Source: JBJHBY01 sp050485745 (GTDB taxonomy: Bacteria > Pseudomonadota > Gammaproteobacteria > Pseudomonadales > CAMLJR01). Taken from it: a stretch of DNA of 9,417 nt. The stretch covers positions 1-9,417 of the forward strand of contig JBJHBY010000143.1 in the NCBI GenBank assembly GCA_050485745.1. The letters are read 5' to 3'. The translations under genes were made by a program, and so were the position numbers. The first letter of the stretch is position 1; every line of letters starts with the position of its first letter. Positions 1 to 5,972 of the stretch are shown piece by piece. Below the pieces are notes generated by a model. It did no database searches. It was given only the letters and a program-made list of their open reading frames with translations, and was not told the DNA's origin.

Positions 1-2
1 GC

Positions 3-34
3 ATTAACCCGACAATATTCATTGCCGGGTTAAT
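3..34 (-). terminator. Hairpin overlapping the stop codon of the molybdopterin oxidoreductase gene
   Basis: Seen: arms ATTAACCCG (3-11) and CGGGTTAAT (26-34) are exact inverted repeats, and inside them CAAT (13-16) pairs with ATTG (21-24) around a 4-nt loop. Positions 12 and 25 are an A/C mismatch in plus-strand RNA but a G-U wobble in minus-strand RNA, so the minus transcript can form a continuous 14-bp stem with a GAAT loop. The stop codon of the minus gene (30-32) lies in the stem. No long U-tract is visible, only the UUAAU end of the arm. Inferred role: transcription end or 3' mRNA stabiliser. A plus-strand TAA at 5-7 lies symmetrically in the other arm, so it may also serve a convergent gene ending just off the window. 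Confidence 0.55.
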
Positions 35-2207
35 ATGATGGCACGACTGCAGCCACCTCGACAGGAATGCCGTTGAACTGGGCCATGCCGGAAATCGGTT
101 CGATGGCATCGGGGCCATCGGCGGCGAGGATGTTGGCGTTGGCACCGGTGGTGGTGCGGGCTACGCTCTGGCCGCTGCGCTGATGGCCCCAGCCGTGGGG
201 CAGGGCCACGCTGCCCGGCATCATGTCCGGGCACAGCCGCAGCGGCACCTCGACCCGGCCCACCGCCGCGCTGACCTGCACCGGCTGCCCATCCCGCAGT
301 TGCCGGGCCGCGGCATCCTGCGGGTGCATGTAAAGATAATTGGTCTGGCGCTGGCCCTTGATGTAGGCGGGGTCGTTGTGCGCCCAGCTGTTGTGGCTGA
401 AGCGCTCGCGCTTGGTGATCAGCTTGAGCTGGGCGGGTGCGGCCAGTTCCGCATCGTAAATCCCGGGCAGCCGTGTGCGGGCCAGCTCGACAAAGGCCGG
501 CGGCGCCAGCTGCAGCTTGCCGTCGCCGGTGTGAATGCGTTTGCCCAGGGCACTGTCACCGCCAATCGGCTCGCGCAGCAGCCCGTGGGGATGGCGCCGC
601 AGCCGGCGCAGTGAGCCCATGCCGCCGATGCGGCAGCACAGGCCCAGCAGGCGCTCGGGCAGTCGGGTCAGGCGCGGACCCAGCCACGGCAGGCGCCCCA
701 CTTGCCCGCCGAGATTGACCAGCCCCTGCAGCAACCGCGAGCCATACAGCGGTGCCCCGGCCACGCGCGCCAGCTGGCTGATGATCCACAACTCATCCCG
801 AGCCTCGCCCGGAGGCTTGACCAGTGCATCGGTGTACTGGAACCAGGGCACTGGCGTCAGCCCGGAAAAGCTGAAAAAAGTGAAGGGAATATCCGGCCGT
901 TCGGCAAAATGGCTGCCCGGCAGCACATAGTGGGCAAATTCCGCGGTTTCGTTGCGCACGATCTCGACGCTGACCAGCAGCTCCAGCTGGCTCAGGGCAC
1001 GAGCCATCTTTTCGCTGTGGGTGGCGGTCAGCAGCGGGTTGCCGGAAATCACCAGCAGCGCCTTCACCTGCCCCTCACCGGGGGTGAGGATTTCATCCGC
1101 CAGCAGGGGCGTCGGCAGGGCATCCAGCAGGCTTGGTGTATTGCCAATGCGCGAGTAGCGCGTCGGTGACGGGTTCTTCGCCATCAGCTTGCCGTAGTCG
1201 ATGATGCCCTGGCCCATCAGGGTGCCGCCGCGCCGGTCGAAGTTGCCACTGATGGCATTGATCACTTCGAGGGCCCAGAAGGCGAGGGTACCATTGCGTC
1301 CCTGGTTGATGCCGGTGGAGGCATACAGGGCCGCGCCATCCGCCGCCTGCCAGGCGTCCACCAGCTCGCGCAGAGTATCCGCCGCCACCCCGGTCACCGC
1401 GGCCTGGCGCTCGGGCGTCCAGTGCTCCACCACCGGCCACAGGGCATCGAAGCCACTCATGTGTGCCGCGACCCGGGCGTGGTCGACGGCGTCGCGGCGC
1501 AGGACTTCGTGCAGGAAGGCAAACTTGTAGATCTCGTCCGTGTCCGGGCGGATGAACACCTGCTCCCCCACCGCCTTGGCGGTCTCGGTGAGGCGTGGAT
1601 TGAGGTGCACCACTCGCCCGCCGCGCTCGACAATGCCCCTCAGGCGCTTCACCGGGTCGGGCAGATGAATGAAGCTCATCTTCGAGATCGCCGGGTTGCC
1701 ACCGATCACCATCAGGAATCGGGTGTGGTCCACATCGGGAAAGGTCAGCGCCATGCCGGCGCCGTACATCTGCTCACTGACTGCAAATTTGTTGTTGCAA
1801 TCCAGGGAGCCGGTATTGAAGAACTTGCTGGTGTTGAGGCCACGCACCAGGCCCGCAATCCACAGTGGCACCATGGCGCTGAAGCTGATCGGGTTGCCGA
1901 AGTACAGGGCAACGCTGTCGTCACCGTAGCGGGCACGCAGTTCGCGCAGCTTGTCGCCGATTTCCCCCAGCGCCTGCTCCCAGCCCACGGGCTCGAACTG
2001 CTCGCCACGGCGCTTCAGCGGCCGGGTCAGGCGGTCCGGGTTGGCGCGCACGTTCTCGAAGGTGAGGCCCTTGATGCAGGCGTAGCCCTTGCTGACGACG
2101 TGATCCGTATCGGGTTCGATATGGGTAATGCGGTTGTCGTCGACAGTGACCCGGAGGCCGCACTGGTTTTCGCAGATGCGACAGAAGGTGGTGCGCTGCT
2201 CGGCCAT
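30..2207 (-). CDS. Stand-alone molybdopterin-dependent oxidoreductase (DMSO reductase superfamily) with an N-terminal [4Fe-4S] cluster
   Basis: This 725-residue protein has the layout of the catalytic subunit of the bis-MGD molybdenum/tungsten enzymes. Residues 5-50 hold a [4Fe-4S] motif, Cys9-x2-Cys12-x3-Cys16 with Cys44 in YACIKG. The central molybdopterin region follows (about 55-500), and residues 594-721 form the C-terminal dinucleotide-binding domain. Cys137 in SLDCNNK lies where the family places its Mo ligand, so a cysteine-ligated Mo is inferred. There is no twin-arginine signal, so it should be cytoplasmic. ATG at 2207 was chosen because GGAG stands 7 nt upstream (2215-2218) and the Fe-S motif follows at once; an in-frame ATG at 2258 lacks this support. 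It lies downstream of the Rieske gene on the same strand, after a 298-bp gap, so it may be the last gene of that operon or have its own promoter. No partner subunit (FdhB or NrfC type) is present. The substrate cannot be told from sequence. Confidence 0.9.
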   Translation of the reverse strand: MAEQRTTFCRICENQCGLRVTVDDNRITHIEPDTDHVVSKGYACIKGLTFENVRANPDRLTRPLKRRGEQFEPVGWEQALGEIGDKLRELRARYGDDSVALYFGNPISFSAMVPLWIAGLVRGLNTSKFFNTGSLDCNNKFAVSEQMYGAGMALTFPDVDHTRFLMVIGGNPAISKMSFIHLPDPVKRLRGIVERGGRVVHLNPRLTETAKAVGEQVFIRPDTDEIYKFAFLHEVLRRDAVDHARVAAHMSGFDALWPVVEHWTPERQAAVTGVAADTLRELVDAWQAADGAALYASTGINQGRNGTLAFWALEVINAISGNFDRRGGTLMGQGIIDYGKLMAKNPSPTRYSRIGNTPSLLDALPTPLLADEILTPGEGQVKALLVISGNPLLTATHSEKMARALSQLELLVSVEIVRNETAEFAHYVLPGSHFAERPDIPFTFFSFSGLTPVPWFQYTDALVKPPGEARDELWIISQLARVAGAPLYGSRLLQGLVNLGGQVGRLPWLGPRLTRLPERLLGLCCRIGGMGSLRRLRRHPHGLLREPIGGDSALGKRIHTGDGKLQLAPPAFVELARTRLPGIYDAELAAPAQLKLITKRERFSHNSWAHNDPAYIKGQRQTNYLYMHPQDAAARQLRDGQPVQVSAAVGRVEVPLRLCPDMMPGSVALPHGWGHQRSGQSVARTTTGANANILAADGPDAIEPISGMAQFNGIPVEVAAVVPSY

Positions 2208-2307
2208 GGCATGACTCCGTTGCCTGGGAGGTATGGCCCGGACCCGGCCAGGGCACATGACCCGATGGCGCTCACAGGTTCAGGGCCAGCAGAGAATATC
2301 GCGCGAC

Positions 2308-2345
2308 CGCGGCCCTGTCACCAGGGGGAGACATAACAGGCCGCG
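2308..2345 (-). promoter_or_regulatory. Leader hairpin upstream of the molybdopterin oxidoreductase, with an alternative fold
   Basis: CGCGGCCCTGT (2308-2318) pairs with ACAGGCCGCG (2336-2345) over 10 bp with one bulged C, leaving a 17-nt loop. A second hairpin, CCCTG (2313-2317) with CAGGG (2322-2326), uses part of the same arm, so the two folds exclude each other. The element lies about 100 nt upstream of the ATG at 2207, in what would be the 5' leader or the intercistronic RNA. Its role is unknown; an attenuator-like switch or a processing site is possible but unproven. Confidence 0.35.
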
Positions 2346-2372
2346 CATATCCTTATCGCAGCGTGCCCAATC

Positions 2373-2389
2373 AAAACGGGTGGCACCCG
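2373..2389 (-). terminator. Weak intrinsic-terminator-like hairpin downstream of the Rieske gene
   Basis: On the minus strand CGGGT-GCC-ACCCG is followed directly by TTTTG (plus-strand stem 2377-2389, A-tract 2373-2376). It lies about 115 nt beyond the Rieske stop codon. The stem is only 5 bp with a 3-nt loop, and it overlaps another possible stem at 2385-2400, so termination would at best be partial. Confidence 0.3.
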
Positions 2390-2462
2390 GCACCCCGGGT
2401 TCGAGCATTGGCGGATGCGGCGCAGACGGTGAGTTCGCGGGTAGGCTTGGCTCGGGGGGTGT

Positions 2463-2478
2463 GGCACATGGATGTGCC
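2463..2478. repeat. 16-bp palindrome just downstream of the Rieske gene
   Basis: GGCACAT (2463-2469) and ATGTGCC (2472-2478) are perfect inverted repeats separated by GG. The element begins 28 nt past the Rieske stop codon on the minus strand. As RNA it could form a 6-bp stem with a 4-nt loop; as DNA it has the shape of a dimeric regulator site. There is no U-tract, so a terminator role is not favoured. Confidence 0.45.
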
Positions 2479-2505
2479 GCCGCCAGGCGAAGCCCGGTCG
2501 CGAGG

Positions 2506-3444
2506 TTAATAAAACCGCCGGATCCACTTTCTGAATTCGACCAGGTAGCCATCCGCCTTGCAGAACAGCGGCTTGGTGCGATGCACCTTGTGCTTCCAGA
2601 TGGGCACGTCCTGCTGCACCCCGGCGATGATGCCGTTCATATGCTCGTCACCAACGAAATCGACGATGTTCTCGGTGACCGTCAGCGCCCAGCGCGTCAG
2701 GGTGCGGTTGCGCTCGATCGGCAAGGAACTGGAGTAGGTGATCATCTCCATGCCAGGACCATAGCTGCTGCGCACGGTGGCGAGGCCGATGCACTCCACA
2801 TCGGAGGTCAGCTCGTGGTAGCCCTCCGCGCGGATGTTCTTGAACTTCGACCACATCTTGAGCACGCGGCCCTCGGTGTTGGCCTCGAGCTGGGGAATCT
2901 CCGGACACTTGTGCACATACTGGAAATGCACCGGGTCGCAGCTGTTCTCCGCCATGTCCTGAACGTGGACATCGGTTTCGAACTCGGCAAAGCGCACCTC
3001 GGACCAGCCCGGGCTGTTCAGCTCCGGCACCTCGTTCGGTTCCCAGTCCGGCGCCTTGGCCTCCGGGTGGTACCAGACGAAGATCATGTGGTTGCGCTCG
3101 ACCACATGCCAGGGCCGCACCTTCGCCCGGCTGGGAATCTCGTCGCAGTAGGGAATGCTGGTGCACTGGCCGCTGCGATCGAACTGCCAGCCGTGATAGG
3201 GGCAGGCGACGGTCTCGCCGACCACGCGCCCTTCGATGCCCAGGTGTGCTCCCATGTGCGGACAGAAGGCATCGAGTACCACGGCTTCGCCGGAACGGGT
3301 GCGGAACAGCACCAGCTCGCGCTCGAAGGCATACAGGCGCTGCGCCTCCCCCTTGCGCAGGTCGCGGCTCCAGGCAGCGGCATACCAGCCGCTGGGGATC
3401 GGCGGCAACTCATTGGTCTTGGATTCGCAGGGTGCAAGGCTCAT
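2506..3444 (-). CDS. Rieske non-heme iron oxygenase, alpha subunit, KshA-like
   Basis: This 312-residue protein is the terminal oxygenase of a Rieske monooxygenase or dioxygenase. The N-terminal Rieske domain carries Cys61-x-His63 and Cys81-x2-His84 (CPHMGAH and CPYHGW), the ligands of the [2Fe-2S] cluster. The catalytic domain has the signature E166-x3-D170-x2-H173-x4-H178; His173 and His178 are expected to bind the mononuclear iron, with Asp279 (QQDVPIW) as the likely third ligand. The segments around CPHMGAHLG, IPYCDEIPSRAKVR and QDMAENSCDPVHFQYVH recall 3-ketosteroid 9-alpha-hydroxylase (KshA) and sterol desaturases of the DAF-36/Neverland type, which points to steroid, terpenoid or similar alicyclic substrates (inference). 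It is shorter than typical KshA (about 380 residues), mainly after Asp279. GGGAG (3453-3457) lies 8 nt before the ATG. It starts 32 bp after the amidohydrolase stop, so the two are probably co-transcribed. No reductase is encoded nearby. Confidence 0.93.
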   Translation of the reverse strand: MSLAPCESKTNELPPIPSGWYAAAWSRDLRKGEAQRLYAFERELVLFRTRSGEAVVLDAFCPHMGAHLGIEGRVVGETVACPYHGWQFDRSGQCTSIPYCDEIPSRAKVRPWHVVERNHMIFVWYHPEAKAPDWEPNEVPELNSPGWSEVRFAEFETDVHVQDMAENSCDPVHFQYVHKCPEIPQLEANTEGRVLKMWSKFKNIRAEGYHELTSDVECIGLATVRSSYGPGMEMITYSSSLPIERNRTLTRWALTVTENIVDFVGDEHMNGIIAGVQQDVPIWKHKVHRTKPLFCKADGYLVEFRKWIRRFY

Positions 3445-3452
3445 GTCGGAAT

Positions 3453-3457
3453 CTCCC
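3453..3457 (-). promoter_or_regulatory. Ribosome binding site of the Rieske gene
   Basis: GGGAG on the minus strand, 8 nt before the ATG at 3444, lies in the 32-bp gap after the amidohydrolase stop codon. It fixes the start of the Rieske protein. Confidence 0.7.
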
Positions 3458-3476
3458 GAAAATTCATCGCCCGTGG

Positions 3477-4691
3477 TCAGGCCGCAAAGGTCTTGAACTC
3501 AGGCCCGATGCGCTCCGCCACCTGGGCTACGGCGGCGCGATCGAGCTCATAGAAGCGCACCAGGTTCTCGCCGAGAATGGCGCGGACGTCATCCTCGGGG
3601 AAGCCGGAGAACGTGTCTTTCAGGGCCTGTGCCGTTTGCGGCCAGGTGCCCTCGGGGTGGGGGTAGTCGCTGCCCCACATGATCTGGGACAGGCCCACCT
3701 CATGACGAATCTCGACATCGCCCCGGGGGATGCAGGACGCACCGAGGGCGACGTTGCGGCGGAAGTAGTCGCTGGGCTTCATCGACAGATGGCTGGTGTA
3801 GTCGCCGAGCTTGGCGCTGAAGCCCTTCTCGGTGTAGTTGAAGTCAAGCATCGCCAGCCAGGACCTGAGCATCCAGTTGGTGCCGGTTTCGGTCACCGCC
3901 ACCTTGAGCTTCGGATAGCGCTCGAACACGCCGCCCCAGATCATGAATGCCAGGGGGCGGAAGGTCCACCAGAACACCTCGCCCACGTACAGGCCCATGC
4001 TGCCCTGCATGCCCTCGATGCCTTCCTGGGGCCAGTCCTTGCCGAAGAAATCCCCCATCGGGCCGGGGCCGGAGTGGAAATTCACCACTACGCCGAGGTC
4101 CTCGCACAGGGCCCAGAAGGGGCGGTACTTCGGATGGTGGTACGGATCCAGCTCCCCCCACATGGCCGGAATCAGGATGGAGCGGAAGCCCTGCTGGCGC
4201 AGTGCCTTCACTTCATCCATGGCCTGCTGCACGTCCCACAGCAACGGCACGACCGCCACCGGGATGTGGCGCACTGAATCCGAGGGGAAGAACTCGCGCA
4301 GCCAGCGATTGTGGGCGCGGGCACCGGCCCACTGCAGCTCCGGCACGATGTCCTTGGTGGGCAGGGACAACCCGGAACCAAAAGGCGGTGTGTTGTGCTC
4401 GGTGATGCCATCGGGGAACACCACCTCGACCGCGATACCATCGCGGTCCAGCACCTTGATGCGCTCGTCGTAGACCCAGGCGCCAGACAGCGGCTTTTCG
4501 TTGCCACGCCGCCATTCGTCGTTGATTTCCTTGATCAGGAAGCTCTTCTCCGCGGCCTGGATACGCTCCAGCTCGATGCCTACGGCATGATCGAAAATCT
4601 CCCGATAGTTCGGGTCGAGGTAGTCGCGATATTGCTGGATCGGCAGGCCGGCATGGCAATCCGATGAGGCGATGATCAGTTTGTCAGACAT
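3477..4691 (-). CDS. Amidohydrolase_2 family metal-dependent hydrolase or decarboxylase
   Basis: This 404-residue TIM-barrel protein belongs to the amidohydrolase superfamily, in the Amidohydrolase_2 group that includes ACMSD-like and resorcylate-type decarboxylases as well as C-C and C-O hydrolases. Candidate metal or active-site residues are Asp11 and His13 (SSDCHAG), His206 (NFHSGPG), Glu268 (TETGTNW), and Asp342 and His345 (WGSDYPHPEG). The closing GSDYPHPEG motif is typical of the group. The ATG at 4691 is preferred: it puts the metal motif at residues 9-15 as is usual, although its Shine-Dalgarno is weak (GGGG, 4700-4703, 8 nt away). A TTG at 4730 would add 13 residues but has no ribosome site. 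It is the first gene of the leftward unit, 75 nt behind a good promoter, and is followed by the Rieske gene. Probable role (inference): cleaving or decarboxylating an intermediate in the same degradation route. The substrate is unknown. Confidence 0.88.
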   Translation of the reverse strand: MSDKLIIASSDCHAGLPIQQYRDYLDPNYREIFDHAVGIELERIQAAEKSFLIKEINDEWRRGNEKPLSGAWVYDERIKVLDRDGIAVEVVFPDGITEHNTPPFGSGLSLPTKDIVPELQWAGARAHNRWLREFFPSDSVRHIPVAVVPLLWDVQQAMDEVKALRQQGFRSILIPAMWGELDPYHHPKYRPFWALCEDLGVVVNFHSGPGPMGDFFGKDWPQEGIEGMQGSMGLYVGEVFWWTFRPLAFMIWGGVFERYPKLKVAVTETGTNWMLRSWLAMLDFNYTEKGFSAKLGDYTSHLSMKPSDYFRRNVALGASCIPRGDVEIRHEVGLSQIMWGSDYPHPEGTWPQTAQALKDTFSGFPEDDVRAILGENLVRFYELDRAAVAQVAERIGPEFKTFAA

Positions 4692-4772
4692 GGTGACGGC
4701 CCCGCATGGCTGGGTGAAATCGACAGTCAAGTCTCTAGTCTATTCCCAGTCGCGGAAAAATTGGGTGACAGA

Positions 4773-4801
4773 TGTATAACTTTTTCGCCAAAAAATGACA
4801 A
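4773..4801 (-). promoter_or_regulatory. Sigma70-type promoter for the amidohydrolase-Rieske unit
   Basis: On the minus strand TTGTCA (4796-4801, 5/6 to TTGACA) is followed after exactly 17 nt by TATACA (4773-4778, 4/6 to TATAAT). The spacer holds runs of T and A. Transcription would begin near 4766, giving a leader of about 75 nt before the amidohydrolase ATG. The setting in an AT-rich island of a GC-rich genome supports the call. Confidence 0.6.
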
Positions 4802-4808
4802 TATATTG
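4799..4808. promoter_or_regulatory. CAATATATTG palindrome bridging two divergent -35 boxes
   Basis: This perfect 10-bp palindrome supplies the CAA (TTG on the minus strand) of the leftward -35 box at 4796-4801 and the TTG of the rightward -35-like box at 4806-4811. A protein bound here would block both promoters at once. AT-rich palindromes arise easily by chance, so the operator role is inference. Confidence 0.35.
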
Positions 4809-4834
4809 ATAATAAATGATTTTTCTCTCATTAA
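4806..4834 (+). promoter_or_regulatory. Possible rightward promoter for pirin
   Basis: TTGATA (4806-4811, 5/6 to TTGACA) is followed after 17 nt by CATTAA (4829-4834, 3/6 to TATAAT). The -10 match is poor. No better rightward pair was seen in the AT-rich island, and the GC-rich stretch up to 5031 shows none. Confidence 0.3.
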
Positions 4835-5006
4835 AGTTTGCTCATGGAGGCTCCCGCGCACCGCTGCGGGAACGCAGGGCCCTCCCGGGGAGCGGGTTCA
4901 GACGATGGGAACAGCCCGGAGGAGGTTCAGGGATTTTGAACGCCTCGATCAGAATCGCCTGCTGGTTGCCCACCCGGCGCTGCCCCATACTGCCGCCATG
5001 ACACAG

Positions 5007-5020
5007 CCCGGTTTACCGGG
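5007..5020 (+). promoter_or_regulatory. Hairpin abutting the pirin ribosome binding site
   Basis: CCCGG (5007-5011), TTTA loop, CCGGG (5016-5020) form a 5-bp GC stem that ends directly before the Shine-Dalgarno AAGGGGG (5021-5027). The ATG follows 4 nt later at 5032. The stem could keep the ribosome site exposed or hinder it; no partner that would switch it is evident. Confidence 0.35.
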
Positions 5021-5031
5021 AAGGGGGCAAC

Positions 5032-5904
5032 ATGAGGACAGCCGGTATCACCACCCGGACACGCAGCCGCGACATCGAGCACATCGTGCAGGGCATCGCC
5101 ACCAGCGACGGCGCCGGTGTCAAGCTGCGGCGCTATCTCACGCGCGAACTGCAACAGCGCCTGGACCCGTTCCTGATGCTGGATGCTTTTCGCTCCGACA
5201 ACCCCGGGGATTACATCGCCGGTTTTCCGGACCACCCGCACCGTGGTTTCGAGACCATCACCTATATGCTGGCGGGCCGCATGCGTCATCGTGACAACAC
5301 CGGCAACGAAGGCCTGCTCGAAGCCGGCGATGTGCAGTGGATGACCGCCGGGCGCGGTATCGTGCATTCGGAGATACCGGAGCAGGAGCAGGGTCTGATG
5401 GATGGCTTCCAGCTGTGGCTCAACCTGCCCGCGGAAGACAAGCTCTGCGCGCCGGGCTACCGGGACATCCCCGCGGACGCGATCCCGCTGCACAGCTTCG
5501 GCGACAGCCACCATGCCCGGGTCATCGCCGGACACTGGGCCGGCGTCGCGGGCGCCGTGACGCGACCGCGCACGGAGCCGCTGATCCTGCACCTGCAACT
5601 GGCGGCGGGGGTGAATGAGTTCATCGACATTCCCCAGGGGCACAACGCCTTCCTGTTCGCGATCCGCGGCAGCGCCACCATCGGTGAGGTTCCACGCACC
5701 CTGCCTGCACGCTGCATGGCCATCCTCGACAACAGCGATGCTGCCGCGGGCGTACGGATCGCCAGTGATGAGGCGGTGGAGCTGCTGCTGGTGGCGGGGC
5801 GCCCGCTGCGCGAAACTATCGCCCAGTGGGGGCCGTTCGTGATGAACACCCGCGAACAGCTGATGCAGGCGGTGGAGGACTATCAACAGGGCCGCTTCTA
5901 TTAA
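5032..5904 (+). CDS. Pirin family protein (bicupin)
   Basis: This 290-residue protein has the two-cupin pirin fold. The four metal ligands of human pirin (His56, His58, His101, Glu103) have clear counterparts: His68 and His70 in FPDHPHRGFET, and His112 and Glu114 in GRGIVHSEIP. It therefore probably binds Fe(II) or another divalent metal in the N-terminal cupin. The second cupin (about 165-275) looks intact but lacks these ligands, as usual. Bacterial pirins have been linked to quercetinase-like dioxygenase activity, redox sensing and enzyme regulation, so the exact job is open. The length is normal. AAGGGGG lies 4 nt before the ATG. It is divergent from the amidohydrolase-Rieske unit and shares its control region, which hints at co-regulation but not at a shared pathway. 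Confidence 0.93.
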   Translation: MRTAGITTRTRSRDIEHIVQGIATSDGAGVKLRRYLTRELQQRLDPFLMLDAFRSDNPGDYIAGFPDHPHRGFETITYMLAGRMRHRDNTGNEGLLEAGDVQWMTAGRGIVHSEIPEQEQGLMDGFQLWLNLPAEDKLCAPGYRDIPADAIPLHSFGDSHHARVIAGHWAGVAGAVTRPRTEPLILHLQLAAGVNEFIDIPQGHNAFLFAIRGSATIGEVPRTLPARCMAILDNSDAAAGVRIASDEAVELLLVAGRPLRETIAQWGPFVMNTREQLMQAVEDYQQGRFY

Positions 5905-5915
5905 CCCGACCACAG

Positions 5916-5936
5916 GAGCCCGGCAATGCCGGGCTC
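5916..5936 (+). terminator. Strong GC hairpin after pirin
   Basis: GAGCCCGGCA (5916-5925) and TGCCGGGCTC (5927-5936) are perfect inverted repeats around one base; a realistic fold is an 8-bp stem with a CAATG loop. It begins 12 nt after the pirin stop. No U-tract follows (GCCATCGG), so it may stop transcription weakly, act in both directions or protect the 3' end. It separates pirin from the lipoprotein gene, which begins 37 nt later. Confidence 0.5.
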
Positions 5937-5972
5937 GCCATCGGTCACGGCAGGGCATCCCCGGGAGGTGCC

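Larger units (their letters stand above)
2208..2505. other. Intergenic region between the Rieske and molybdopterin oxidoreductase genes
   Basis: This 298-bp stretch holds no gene that I can support. It contains several inverted repeats, listed separately: a bulged long-arm hairpin (2308-2345), a short hairpin followed on the minus strand by TTTT (2373-2389), an overlapping 6-bp GC stem ACCCGG/CCGGGT (2385-2400), and a 16-bp palindrome (2463-2478). A weak minus-strand promoter-like pair is TTGATT (2369-2374) and GATATG (2346-2351), 17 nt apart, matching consensus at only 4/6 and 3/6. The gap suggests that the molybdoenzyme gene is at least partly controlled apart from the two genes upstream. 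Confidence 0.6.
4692..5031. other. Divergent control region between the amidohydrolase and pirin genes
   Basis: This 340-bp gene-free stretch has two parts. Positions about 4755-4840 are strikingly AT-rich for this window and hold two back-to-back promoters sharing a 10-bp palindrome. Positions 4841-5031 are GC-rich and would be a leader of nearly 190 nt for pirin if the rightward promoter is right. The leader has small hairpins, CCCGC/GCGGG (4853-4857 and 4866-4870) and CCCGG/CCGGG (5007-5020). A 31-codon reading frame (4844-4939) has no ribosome site and is not called. Confidence 0.7.

Noticed and set aside
2208..2258. Longer N-terminus (17 extra residues) for the molybdoenzyme from ATG at 2258
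   Set aside because: The ATG at 2207 has GGAG at 7 nt and places the [4Fe-4S] motif at the usual distance from the start; the extra residues look like translated leader.
1422..2336. Plus-strand open frame of 304 codons opposite the molybdoenzyme
   Set aside because: It is antisense to a clear molybdopterin oxidoreductase and shows no domain or start signal.
2233..3552. Plus-strand open frame of 439 codons opposite the Rieske gene
   Set aside because: The composition is that of a shadow frame (rich in Ala, Gly, Arg, His, Leu) with no motif, and it overlaps a gene with all Rieske and iron ligands.
3246..4277. Plus-strand open frame of 343 codons opposite the amidohydrolase
   Set aside because: Shadow frame; it spans two well-supported minus-strand genes and has no recognisable feature.
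4844..4939. 31-codon small open frame in the pirin leader
   Set aside because: It has no Shine-Dalgarno before its ATG and a GC-driven composition; it could only be a leader peptide if translation were shown.
3..5936. Shared word ATTAACCCGAC at 3-13 and 5900-5910, each near a hairpin containing CCGGG
   Set aside because: At 5900-5910 the word is formed by a stop codon plus following bases, and only 11 bp match. Two similar stop-hairpin contexts are not enough to call a dispersed repeat.
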